From: Clostridia bacterium
GTDB taxonomy: Bacteria > Bacillota_A > Clostridia > Oscillospirales > CAG-272
Direction: 5' to 3'
DNA: 64,000 nt
Assembly (NCBI GenBank): GCA_017467205.1
Contig: JAFTSQ010000001.1
Span: 1-64,000 of the forward strand
Shown one piece after another: positions 39,364 through 48,800 of the stretch. A program made the position numbers and the translations under genes. Each line of letters starts with the position of its first letter. Position 1 is the first letter of the stretch. Below the pieces are notes generated by a model. It was not told the DNA's origin and ran no database searches. It saw only the letters and a list, made by a program, of their open reading frames with translations.

Positions 39364-41592
39364 ATGAGAACAGAATGGAGAGGATTTCGGTCCGGATGCT
39401 GGGTAGCCGAAATCAACGTTAGGGATTTCATCCATAAAAATTTTAATCCGTACTATGGCGGTGCAGACTTTCTCGAAGGCGCTACCGAAAGGACTCTTGA
39501 GCTTTGGGATGAGGTAAGCCGTCTTAAGAAGCTCGAAATAGATGCAGGCGGTGTTCTTGATATGGACACTAAGGTTATATCCACTATAACCTCTCACGGC
39601 GCGGCATATATTGATAAGGATAAAGAGCAGATAGTAGGTCTTCAGACTGACAAGCCCTTGAAGCGTTCGCTTCAGCCGTACGGCGGAATCAGAATGGCGC
39701 TTAAGGCTTGCTCGGATCACGGATACACCGTCGACCCCGAGGTAGTCGAATTCTTCACCGAGCATAGAAAAACGCATAATGCAGGCGTTTTTGACGCTTA
39801 TACTCCTGAGATGAGAAAGTGCCGCTCGAACCACATCATCACCGGCCTTCCGGATGCTTACGGCAGAGGCCGCATTATCGGCGACTACCGCAGAGTTGCG
39901 CTCTACGGTGTTGACCGCCTTATCGAAGATAAGAAATATCAGAAGGATACGACCAGAGTCATAATGTACTCCGACGTTATCCGCGAGCGCGAGGAGCTCT
40001 CCGAGCAGATAAGAGCGCTCGAAATGCTCAAAAAGCTTGCCGCGGCGTACGGCTGCGACATTTCCAAGCCCGCAAGCAACGTTAAGGAAGCAACTCAGGC
40101 TCTTTACTTCGGCTATCTTGCCGCAGTCAAGGAGCAGAACGGTGCGGCAATGAGCCTTGGAAGAACCTCAACCTTCCTTGATATATACGCCGAGCGCGAT
40201 CTTGCCGAGGGAACGTTCACAGAGCGGGAGATTCAGGAAATAGTCGACCACTTCGTTATGAAGCTTCGTATGGTTTGCTTTGCAAGAACGCCTGATTACA
40301 ACGCGATATTCGCCGGCGATCCCACCTGGGTAACCGAGTCTATCGGCGGTATGTGCACCGACGGCAGACCCCTCGTTACGAAAATGTCCTTCCGCTACCT
40401 CAACACCCTTAACAATATCGGTGCAGCGCCCGAGCCCAACCTTACTATCCTCTGGTCGAAGAATCTGCCCGAGGAGTTCAAGAAGTTCTGCGCGGAGATA
40501 TCTATCAAGCATCACGCCGTTCAGTATGAGAACGATGACCTGATGCGACCCCTTCACGGCGACGATTACGCTATCGCCTGCTGCGTATCCTCTATGAGAG
40601 TAGGTAAGGAGATGCAGTTCTTCGGTGCGAGAGCCAACCTTGCAAAGTGCCTGCTTTACGCTATCAACGGCGGCGTTGACGAGATAAGCGGCGATCAGGT
40701 AGGACCGCAGTACCGTCACGTCGTTGGCGACTACCTCGACTACGACGACGTAATGGAAAAGTACAAGGCGATGATGAAGTGGCTCGCGCAGGTTTATGTA
40801 AACACGCTTAACATCATCCATTATATGCACGATAAGTACTCCTACGAGCGTCTTCAGATGGCGATTCACGATAAGACCTTAAGGCGCTGGTTTGCAACCG
40901 GTATTGCGGGCTTCTCGGTAGTTGCGGACTCGCTTTCGGCTATTAAGTACGCAAAGGTAAGAGTTAAGAGAGACGAGCGCGGAATAGTCACCGATTACAC
41001 CGTTGAGGGTGATTTCCCGAGATACGGAAACGACGACGACAGGGTCGACGATATAGCAAAAGAGATTCTTCATCTCTTTATCGGTTACCTTCGCCAGAAC
41101 CACACCTATCGCGGCGGTATCCACACCACCTCAATCCTTACCATAACCTCTAACGTAACCTACGGTAAGAACACCGGCTCGACTCCCGACGGAAGAAAGC
41201 AGGGCGAGCCCTTCGCTCCCGGTGCTAACCCTATGCACGGCAGAGATATGGCAGGTGCTGTTGCATCCCTTTCCTCTGTTGCAAAGATTCCGTTTATGGA
41301 TTCGCAGGACGGTATATCCAACACCTTCACCATCGTTCCCGCCGCACTCGGAAAGACCGAGGACGAGCGTGTGGACAACCTCGTATCCCTGCTTGACGCA
41401 TACGCTGTCAAGGGTGGCTTCCACCTCAACGTAAACGTCTTTGACAAGGAGCTCCTTCTTGACGCGCAGAAGCACCCCGAGCTTTATCCCCAGCTCACTA
41501 TCAGAGTTTCGGGATATGCAGTCAACTTCATTAAGCTGACGAAGGAGCAGCAGGACGAGGTAATCTCCCGTACCTTCCACTCGGGCGTATGA
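39364..41592 (+). CDS. pflB: Formate C-acetyltransferase (pyruvate formate-lyase)
   Basis: 742 residues, full length. The active-site cysteine pair is in [12 protein letters not shown] (about residue 412) and the glycyl-radical site in [15 protein letters not shown] about 25 residues from the C-terminus. The PFL substrate-pocket segment [16 protein letters not shown] and the GTHTT-like [13 protein letters not shown] region are present. It cleaves pyruvate with CoA to acetyl-CoA and formate under anaerobiosis and feeds formate to one-carbon metabolism. GGAGGTCTC precedes the ATG. It overlaps pflA by 4 bases and sits behind the predicted ZTP riboswitch, so folate one-carbon status probably controls it. 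Confidence 0.98.
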   Translation: MRTEWRGFRSGCWVAEINVRDFIHKNFNPYYGGADFLEGATERTLELWDEVSRLKKLEIDAGGVLDMDTKVISTITSHGAAYIDKDKEQIVGLQTDKPLKRSLQPYGGIRMALKACSDHGYTVDPEVVEFFTEHRKTHNAGVFDAYTPEMRKCRSNHIITGLPDAYGRGRIIGDYRRVALYGVDRLIEDKKYQKDTTRVIMYSDVIREREELSEQIRALEMLKKLAAAYGCDISKPASNVKEATQALYFGYLAAVKEQNGAAMSLGRTSTFLDIYAERDLAEGTFTEREIQEIVDHFVMKLRMVCFARTPDYNAIFAGDPTWVTESIGGMCTDGRPLVTKMSFRYLNTLNNIGAAPEPNLTILWSKNLPEEFKKFCAEISIKHHAVQYENDDLMRPLHGDDYAIACCVSSMRVGKEMQFFGARANLAKCLLYAINGGVDEISGDQVGPQYRHVVGDYLDYDDVMEKYKAMMKWLAQVYVNTLNIIHYMHDKYSYERLQMAIHDKTLRRWFATGIAGFSVVADSLSAIKYAKVRVKRDERGIVTDYTVEGDFPRYGNDDDRVDDIAKEILHLFIGYLRQNHTYRGGIHTTSILTITSNVTYGKNTGSTPDGRKQGEPFAPGANPMHGRDMAGAVASLSSVAKIPFMDSQDGISNTFTIVPAALGKTEDERVDNLVSLLDAYAVKGGFHLNVNVFDKELLLDAQKHPELYPQLTIRVSGYAVNFIKLTKEQQDEVISRTFHSGV

Positions 41593-42323
41593 GCTTAAAG
41601 GGCAATATACACTCGATAGAGAGCTTCGGCACCGTGGACGGACCCGGCATAAGATTCGTCGTGTTCTTCCGCGGATGCCCGATGCGCTGTCTTTACTGTC
41701 ATAATCCGGACACTTGGTCGTGTGAGTTTGCCAAGGAATACACGGCAGAGGAGCTTGTCGACAGGGTGGTTCGCAACGAGCCGTTTTACAGAACGGGTGG
41801 CATAACCGCAAGCGGCGGCGAGCCTATGCTCCAGCTCGACTTTCTGACAGAGCTTTTCGAGCTTGCCAAGAGGCGCGATATACACACCTGTCTTGATACG
41901 TCGGGCATCCTCTTTGACCCGAACGACGAGGGGCGTGTCGCGAAAATCGACCGTATGCTAAAGTCAGCCGACCTCGTTATGCTTGATATCAAGCATATAG
42001 ACGACGAGGAGCACAAGGCTCTTACCTCAAGGTCGAATAAGAACGTCCTCGCCTTTGCCGAGCACCTTCGGGAGCTTGGTGTGAATATGCGCGTGCGCTA
42101 CGTTTTAGTGCCGGGCATTACCGACAAGCGCGAGCATCTTTTGTCACTCGGTAAGTATCTTTCTCGCTTTGATAACCTTGAGAAAATAGAAGTGCTTCCG
42201 TATCATACCCTCGGCAAAGTCAAATACCAAAATCTTGGTATTGACTATCCGCTCGGCGATACGCCGGATGCTACCGCATCTGATGCCGCTGCGGCGTTGG
42301 AAATTATAAAATCAGCAATGTAA
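41589..42323 (+). CDS. pflA: Pyruvate formate-lyase activating enzyme (radical SAM)
   Basis: 244 residues. The radical SAM cluster motif is [14 protein letters not shown], with the upstream [16 protein letters not shown] typical of glycyl-radical activases; [15 protein letters not shown] is the GGE SAM-binding motif. There is no extra ferredoxin insert, as expected for PflA. It installs the glycyl radical on PflB. Its ATG overlaps the pflB stop (ATGA) and a terminator follows. Confidence 0.98.
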   Translation: MSLKGNIHSIESFGTVDGPGIRFVVFFRGCPMRCLYCHNPDTWSCEFAKEYTAEELVDRVVRNEPFYRTGGITASGGEPMLQLDFLTELFELAKRRDIHTCLDTSGILFDPNDEGRVAKIDRMLKSADLVMLDIKHIDDEEHKALTSRSNKNVLAFAEHLRELGVNMRVRYVLVPGITDKREHLLSLGKYLSRFDNLEKIEVLPYHTLGKVKYQNLGIDYPLGDTPDATASDAAAALEIIKSAM

Positions 42324-42326
42324 CCC

Positions 42327-42360
42327 ATTTGCCGAGCGCTGTGCGCTCGGCAAATTTTTT
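42327..42360 (+). terminator. Terminator of pflB-pflA
   Basis: ATTTGCCGAGCGC (42327-42339) pairs perfectly with GCGCTCGGCAAAT (42343-42355), followed by TTTTTT. Confidence 0.95.
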
Positions 42361-42441
42361 ATATTTTTTGCTCACGCGCTTTACAAAGGAAATTATTTGT
42401 GCTATTATTTAGTATGATGAAATATTCAAGGGAGTACCGAT

Positions 42442-43251
42442 ATGAATTACTTAATAGCTTTGGACCTTGAGGGTGTAGGCGGTGTCGTCGGAGTGCCTTA
42501 CGAGGGGCTCGGAAAAGATAGCGAGCAGTGGAAGGTCGCAAGAGCGCAGGCGATACTCGAGGTAAACGCAGTTGCACGCGCTTTATTTGACACGGGTGCC
42601 GACCGAGTCGTGCTTTGGGATAACCACGGCGGCGGAGGTAACCTCGAATACGAAAAGCTCGACGGTCGCATTGAGCTTATTGAACGCGTAGCCCCCGGCA
42701 TCCGCCAAGCCTTTGCAAAGGACTATGGCTTTGACGCAATGTATTTTCTCGGCTATCACGCAATGGAGGGAACGGTTGGCGCGGTTTTGGCGCACACCTG
42801 GAGCTCCAAGGACATACAGTTTATAAAGGTAAACCTCAAGCCCGTTTGCGAGGCGGAGCTGGATGGCTATTACGCCGCAGAAGAGGGATACTCGCCCGTC
42901 TTCTTTGCGGGTGACGATAAGGCTATCGCACAGGCGAAGGAATGCTTCCCGGATATCGTTACGGTACAGACGAAGGAGGCTCTTTCCAGAAACAAAGCAA
43001 TATTCAGAGATAACGACGAGCTTCTTTCTGAAATTTACGAGCGTGCAAAGGAGGCTGCGTCGCTTCGCCCCACGCCCAAAAAAATCGAGTTTCCCGCCGT
43101 CGTTGAGGTGCGCTACACCCGTATGGAGCGCGCCGAGGCTCGCCTTAATTTCCTGCTTGAAAAGGGGATAAAGAGCTTTTACAGTACCGACGCGCACACA
43201 GTATTCTCAATAGTAACCAATATTGAGGAGTTTCACCACGCCGCAAGATAA
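42442..43251 (+). CDS. M55 family metallopeptidase (DppA-type D-aminopeptidase)
   Basis: 269 residues with M55 signatures: an N-terminal LIALDLEGVGGV metal-binding segment (usual form S-x-D-x-EG), VVLWDNHGGGGN carrying a His ligand, YFLGYHAMEGTVGAVLAHTW, and the C-terminal VVEVRYTRMERAE strand. DppA removes N-terminal D-amino acids from peptides, probably recycling peptidoglycan. GGGAGTACC precedes the ATG. Own transcription unit between terminators. The first motif has Ala-Leu where Ser-x is common; the metal residues remain. Confidence 0.92.
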   Translation: MNYLIALDLEGVGGVVGVPYEGLGKDSEQWKVARAQAILEVNAVARALFDTGADRVVLWDNHGGGGNLEYEKLDGRIELIERVAPGIRQAFAKDYGFDAMYFLGYHAMEGTVGAVLAHTWSSKDIQFIKVNLKPVCEAELDGYYAAEEGYSPVFFAGDDKAIAQAKECFPDIVTVQTKEALSRNKAIFRDNDELLSEIYERAKEAASLRPTPKKIEFPAVVEVRYTRMERAEARLNFLLEKGIKSFYSTDAHTVFSIVTNIEEFHHAAR

Positions 43252-43256
43252 AAGAA

Positions 43257-43285
43257 GTGCGAGGATGCAAAATGCATCCTCGCAC
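43257..43285. terminator. Bidirectional terminator between convergent genes
   Basis: GTGCGAGGATGCA (43257-43269) pairs perfectly with TGCATCCTCGCAC (43273-43285); T-rich sequence follows on both strands. Confidence 0.9.
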
Positions 43286-43291
43286 ATTTTC

Positions 43292-44479
43292 TTATTTTCC
43301 GTAGCTCTCGGCTAACTCGCGGAACGCGGGGAGAGAGCGGACTATCCTGTCCTTATCGACGCAGTAGGCTATTCTTACGTAGCCCTTGACGCCGAAATCG
43401 TCGCAGGGAACGACGAGGATTTCCTTCTCCTTTGCGCGCTCGTAGAACTTGTAAGCATCCTCCTCAAGCGCCTTGACGAACAGATAAAACGCGCCGTCCG
43501 GCTTAACGCATTCGTAGCCGAACTCGGTGAGATTTGAATAAAGGATATCTCTGTTCTCGCGGTAGATATTGATGTCCACGCGAGCGTCGACCGCGCGCTT
43601 TACAACCTGCTGGAAAAGGCTGGGCGCGCAAACGTATCCGAGCGAGCGACCTGCGCCGCAAACCGAAAGATAGACCTCGCGCTCGTCCTTCATTTTGGGG
43701 CTCGTCGCAATGTATCCAATGCGCTCGCCGGGGAGCGAGAGAGCCTTTGAGTAGGAGTAGCAGACTATCGTGTCGTCGTAATAGTTCATAAGGTAGGGAA
43801 CCTCGATGCCGTCGAAAACGAGCTCGCGATAGGGCTCGTCGGCTATCAGATAGATGGGGTGCGCGTACTCGGCGGACTTGCGCTTCAGGACGTCGGTCAC
43901 CGCCTTGACGGTTTCCTCGCTGTAAACGACTCCGCTCGGATTGTTAGGGGAGTTGATAATCACCGCCTTGGTAAGAGGCGTTATCCTCGATTCAAAATCG
44001 GCGGCGTCTATCTGGAAGGTCTTTTCCATAGGCTCGGAAACTACCACCTTGCCACCCGCATTCTCAACGAAAACGCGGTATTCGGTGAAGAATGGAGCGA
44101 AGAGAACGCACTCGTCGCCGGGGTTCATAATAGCCTTGAGCGTTATGGTAAGAGAAGCCGCCGCGCCGCAGGTCATATAGATATTGTCGGGAGTGAGGGA
44201 GGTGTTAAAGCGCGCGTTTATATGCTCGGCAACCGCCCCTCTGACGCTCGCGTCACCCTGCGCCGAGGTATACCCGTGTAAAGCTACCGAGTCGCAGTTC
44301 GTTACAAGATCTACGATAGCGTCGCTGATTTCCTTCGGCGGCGGAACGCAGGGATTTCCGATGCTGAAATCAAAAACCTTGTCCTTGCCGATTTCGGTTG
44401 CGCGCACCTTGCAGTACTCAAAAATCTCCCTGATTATCGAGCGCTTACTGCCAAGCGCATACATTTTTTCGTTTATCAT
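43292..44479 (-). CDS. Class I/II PLP-dependent aminotransferase (AspB-like)
   Basis: 395 residues of fold type I. The small-domain start FDFSIGNPCVPPPKEI, the cofactor-binding TCGAAASLTITLKAIMNPGDECVLFAPFFTEY, INSPNNPSGVVYSEE (Asn and Pro), IADEPYRELVF (Asp), and the lysine segment CYSYSKALSLPGERIGY are complete; Arg of the C-terminal carboxylate site is in KGYVRIAY. It transaminates an amino acid, with substrate not defined; annotated relatives are aspartate/tyrosine aminotransferases. GAGGAAAG precedes the ATG. Confidence 0.93.
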   Translation of the reverse strand: MINEKMYALGSKRSIIREIFEYCKVRATEIGKDKVFDFSIGNPCVPPPKEISDAIVDLVTNCDSVALHGYTSAQGDASVRGAVAEHINARFNTSLTPDNIYMTCGAAASLTITLKAIMNPGDECVLFAPFFTEYRVFVENAGGKVVVSEPMEKTFQIDAADFESRITPLTKAVIINSPNNPSGVVYSEETVKAVTDVLKRKSAEYAHPIYLIADEPYRELVFDGIEVPYLMNYYDDTIVCYSYSKALSLPGERIGYIATSPKMKDEREVYLSVCGAGRSLGYVCAPSLFQQVVKRAVDARVDINIYRENRDILYSNLTEFGYECVKPDGAFYLFVKALEEDAYKFYERAKEKEILVVPCDDFGVKGYVRIAYCVDKDRIVRSLPAFRELAESYGK

Positions 44480-44610
44480 ATCTTTCCTCTGTCAGTTGAG
44501 TTTCAAAAGTTGTTTTGCGTTTTCGGAGAATATTTCCTTTTCTGACCAAATCATACATATCCGAGCTTTATTTGCGAGCTAACGCGCCGCGCGAGTAAAA
44601 ATATACGTAC

Positions 44611-44640
44611 ATTATAAAGCAAAACTACGCCATTTGTCAA
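44611..44640 (-). promoter_or_regulatory. Promoter of the aminotransferase gene
   Basis: On the minus strand TTGACA (44640-44635), 18-base spacer, TATAAT (44616-44611). The leader is about 125 bases and includes ACTCGCGCGGCGC, also found in the MutS-operon leader. The remainder of the gap to 44829 holds no gene that I can support. Confidence 0.8.
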
Positions 44641-44829
44641 TGCTTTTTATTGCAAAAAGCGACCGAAAGCGGAGATATTGAGAGCTTTTGCCGAAAAAGG
44701 AAATCAATTCTCGCATTCCGAGAGAGATTCTTCGGATTGGGGGTGGAAAAAACTCTGTCGAAGTGATAGAATGATAACGTAAACACCACGCTTAAAATAA
44801 ATTCAACGATAGGAGAAATAGGAGAAATA

Positions 44830-45810
44830 ATGGAAAAGAAAACGATAGGAAAATTCATATCCGCTCTGCGTAAGGCAAACGGGATGACACAAAGGGAGCT
44901 CGGCGAGCGGCTCTTTGTTTCAGATAAAACGGTGAGCCGCTGGGAGTGCGATGAGTGCACGCCGGAGCTCTCGCTCATACCGTCGATAGCCGAGATATTC
45001 GGCGTCAGCACCGACGAGCTCTTGCGCGGTGAGAGAAGCGAGCGGGACGGCGGTGAGAGCGAATATAAAAAGGGAAAAAGCGATAAGCAATTCAAGCTTA
45101 TGCTGCACGAGGCGAAAAAGCGATTTTCGAATATAACGCTCCTGTCCGTATCCCTTTCGGTGATAGGACTTATCTCGGTGCTCGTATGCAGGCTAGTCTT
45201 CTCAAAAGCTCTGCTCGGACTGTGCCTTGCCGCCCTTTTCTTCGTAGGAGGCGCGATAGTGCAGATAGGCATTCTTTCGTCGGCAAGACTGCTTGAGGAC
45301 GAGGATGATGAGCACGTCTGTGAGATCAAGAAATTTAACACGGGTGTGGTGCTTGCGAGTGTAAAAATCTTCTTTTTGATACTTTTGCTCATTGCCGTCT
45401 GTATCAGCGCGGCTATCCTCTATCCTGCGGATTATAACCGCCCGTTCTTCTTCGTATTCCTCGATTCAACCCTTATCTTTGTCGTAATGCTTACAGTTCC
45501 TACCTACATCTTATGGAGGCTCTGGATACTCCGTCGGCTCGTAAAGGGCGGCGCGGTGTATATGGACGACTCGGAGCGCACCGTCTTCGATAAGAACACT
45601 CATTCGCTTCGGCGCATAACGCTGACCCTCGCGCTTATCGTTTTGGCGATATTTTTATCCGTGTTCTTCCTTGGACTCGCGACGGCCACATTCGATCCCG
45701 AAACCTACAATTTCTTCCGCCCGATACTCTCGTCGCTCTATTGGATAAGCCTTGTATGCTGCACGGGGTGGTACTTAATAGAGAAAAGGAAAAACAGTAA
45801 AAAATCATAA
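44830..45810 (+). CDS. XRE-family regulator with C-terminal membrane domain
   Basis: 326 residues. Residues 1-65 are a Cro/CI HTH (FISALRKANGMTQRELGERLFVSDKTVSRWECDECTPELSLI, VSTDELL), joined by a charged linker to a membrane domain with about six hydrophobic helices (near 107-125, 130-150, 175-195, 208-230, 262-285, 298-312). Membrane-anchored XRE proteins of this layout are common in Firmicutes and probably sense envelope state. The start is preceded by TAGGAGAAA, itself a tandem duplicate of the preceding nine bases. No target can be assigned. Confidence 0.88.
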   Translation: MEKKTIGKFISALRKANGMTQRELGERLFVSDKTVSRWECDECTPELSLIPSIAEIFGVSTDELLRGERSERDGGESEYKKGKSDKQFKLMLHEAKKRFSNITLLSVSLSVIGLISVLVCRLVFSKALLGLCLAALFFVGGAIVQIGILSSARLLEDEDDEHVCEIKKFNTGVVLASVKIFFLILLLIAVCISAAILYPADYNRPFFFVFLDSTLIFVVMLTVPTYILWRLWILRRLVKGGAVYMDDSERTVFDKNTHSLRRITLTLALIVLAIFLSVFFLGLATATFDPETYNFFRPILSSLYWISLVCCTGWYLIEKRKNSKKS

Positions 45811-45813
45811 CGT

Positions 45814-45849
45814 AAAAAGGTCGGCTCAAGTTTTGAACTTGAGCCGACC
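45814..45849. terminator. Bidirectional terminator
   Basis: GGTCGGCTCAAG (45819-45830) pairs perfectly with CTTGAGCCGACC (45838-45849). TTTTT follows on the minus strand, just after the giant gene ends, and CTCTTATTT on the plus strand. Confidence 0.88.
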
Positions 45850-45861
45850 GCTCTTATTTAG

Positions 45862-48800
45862 TTATTTGCGGAAAAGCTCTATAAAGCTTTTCTTTTTGAT
45901 AACGAACCAGATAAGCGAGAATACGCCAATGCCGACGACCGCAACTGAGCCGACCGATACGCCAACGATAAGTCCGACGCTCGCACCGTCGGGTGTGGTG
46001 TCGGGATTCGGATTGGGACTCGGCTCGGGAGTGGTTGCAGGCAACGGATAACCGCAAGAGTCGCACGCCTCGTCGCCGTTTTCGTTCGAGTGGGCGCTTG
46101 TGTTTAGCATCTCGCCGCAATCGATGCAGTCCTGCCAGTGGAACTCGTCGTTCTTCTGCCAAGTCTCTCCAAAGGTGTGCGGAGCAACTCTTTTACTCTT
46201 GCAGGAGTTGCAGGTTTCGTCGCAGTTATCGTCGTACCTGTGCTCTAAGGTCGTGCCGTAATTGTTCTTGCAGGTCGAGCAAATTGCTCTGTACTTGCAG
46301 GTCGCCGTGCCGCCCGAGCACGCCTCCTCTATAACTCCGCATCCGTTTTTACAGGTAGAGTAGTGCTTGTCGTTCTCATATGTCCAATTGCCGCTCGGTA
46401 CGTGAGTGCTCGTGTCGGGGGCGGTGTATACGTCGCCGCATTTTGAGCAGATAGCACCGCTTGAGCAATTCGCCTTACCGCCGAAGCATTCGCCCACGTC
46501 AACCGTGGACCTGCAATATGAGCAGAATCTCTTATGAGTTCCACTCTCGCTCTGCCAGCCCTCGCTCACGTCGCCGTGAATACAGTTGATGTCAAGCCTG
46601 TAAACCGTCTTTCCGTCTTCGGTGTATGCGGCTATGTAGGACGCAGTTCTCGTATCGGTGTCATAGCTGCCGCTCGGTGCTGCCGCAGTTTCGGGAAGGA
46701 CTACCGTCGTGTATCTTCCTTTTTCGTCGCTGACGAACTTGAAGCTGCCGTTGCCTTGCGTCTTGCCTATCGTGATACCCGTGAATTTGTTTGCCAAAAT
46801 AGTGCCGCCCGTCATTTCTATTGAAACGTGACTGCTCGCATTAGAGTCGTTATGCGATTTGAAGAGCTGATACGTACCGCCGGGGGCGTTAGTCGCCAGG
46901 TCAACGGTGCAGTTCTTGAGCTCAATATTTGATATTACGGGGAATTGCGACGCTCCCGCAGTCGTTATAAAGGGAGTGGAGCTTGCACCCTCTACGTAGC
47001 CGAGGGTCACGTTCTCAAAGAGGAAATTGAAGGTTCTCGTACCGGTGGTTTCGTAGGTGTAGTGCTCGGTATCATAAGAGGAAACCTCGATTAGCGAAGT
47101 ATTCTTCTGAAGCATCGTTCCGTTCTTGACGGTAACGTTCAACGTGCCGCTTCTCTTCGCCTGTGCGTGTAAGAGTCTGCCGGTACAGGTGAGGGTGTTG
47201 CCCAAAAGGTCTATTGTAAGGTTTCCGTGAATGAAGCCGAAGTTAGCGTACGACGATGTGTGCTCCATATCCCGTCTTACGAGAAGGGTATGGTTGGTCT
47301 GGTTGAAGGGAGGCGTGTTATCCTGGAAGGCGAGAAGAAGACCGACGCCGGTATCAATAAGCGACTTACCTGCCGATACGCACTTTCCGGTGCTGTCAAA
47401 TATGACGTAGGGGTAATCCTCAACGCTCTCGTATACCGTCGGGATAGTGCCGTATTCGGTAACGAGGGGGTTCTCCCTTTGCTTCGTCGTTCCGATAAGG
47501 AGCTCGGCGGCGCTTACGGTAATGTCGGTTATCACCTCAACCGACCTGATGTCGCTGATATAGAGCCCGGGATTCTCGCAGCCCCAAGAGGGTGCGTTTA
47601 TCGTGAGCTTTTGGGATTTATAGCCTACGGTATCGGCGTAAAGCGGCTCGTAGACCGTGTGGATGAAGCTGAACTCTACCCACTCGCCTGCCTTGGTGTG
47701 TATATTGTAGTAGGATACGTTGTAGTCGGAGAACTCTTTAGACGAAGAGGTTATCGAGTTCATACTAACGGTTATTATTCTCGAGGTGGTGTCGTAGACC
47801 TTGAAGCTTATTCTGAAGCTTCTGCCGATATCCTCGTCGCGAAGCACACCGTCCTTGATAATCGAGGAGTTGGTTATTACCGTGCTGGGACAGTAATAGA
47901 ACTCGTTGTTGGGATAGGAGGTCTTGTAGCTCATAGAGTCTATCCTGAGAGCCTTCGTTCCGTCGGGTGCTTCTGCAATCGAGGCGCTGAAGTTTCCACC
48001 AACCGAGCAGCTGCCCTTGTTCGAGGTCAGAGGCGAGGAGTGAACGAGGGTTTCACCTGTCGCGCTTGTCTGCTTTACGAGGAAGGCCGCAGTCGTGCCG
48101 GGGGTCATATTCTTGATATAATCGGTAACGTCAATGTCGTACTGTCCCGCGCCCGCAACCGGAACGGTCGTGATGGGATTTCCCATTATTGCACCCTCTG
48201 GAGAGGTGGGGTCAAAGTTGCCGAGGGGGTAAACCGTAAGCTTGTTAATGCCGTCGTTCGATACGTAAAGGCGAATGGTATAAAGCTCTGCATCGAACTC
48301 CTCGATAGTGGTGGGGTCGGGTACTGTAAAGTAAACGTAAGTTCCCGCCGCGGTGGTAAGGGTAGTACCCGTGTCAGCAATTTCGTAGCCGGTGCGGAAC
48401 TCGAAGGTGTAATCCTCACTCATTCCCTTGCCGTTATCGCCCGTGATTCCTGCGGGCACGGTGAGCGTGTAAGCCTCGTCGCACTCAAGGGTAGGAACCT
48501 CGAGCGTCCACTCGGTGTTGCCGAACTGCGCCTTCCATATGCCGCCGGTGACCGCTTTGCCCTCGGAGTCGGTGAGAGTTATCTTCCGAGCCTCGTCGGC
48601 GCTGACCGCGCCGGTAAACTTAACGGTTATAGGGCCGTTATTCGGCATACCCGAGTATTTCTCGGCGTCGCGGTGCACGTACTCAACCTTTACCGCGTCG
48701 CCGCGCAGGTAGTAGCCGCAGAAGTCCATAAATGCGTTATAGGTGTTAACGCCGTATCTCATATCGGGCGCACTCGCGAGGGTGTGTCCCTGTGCGACCT

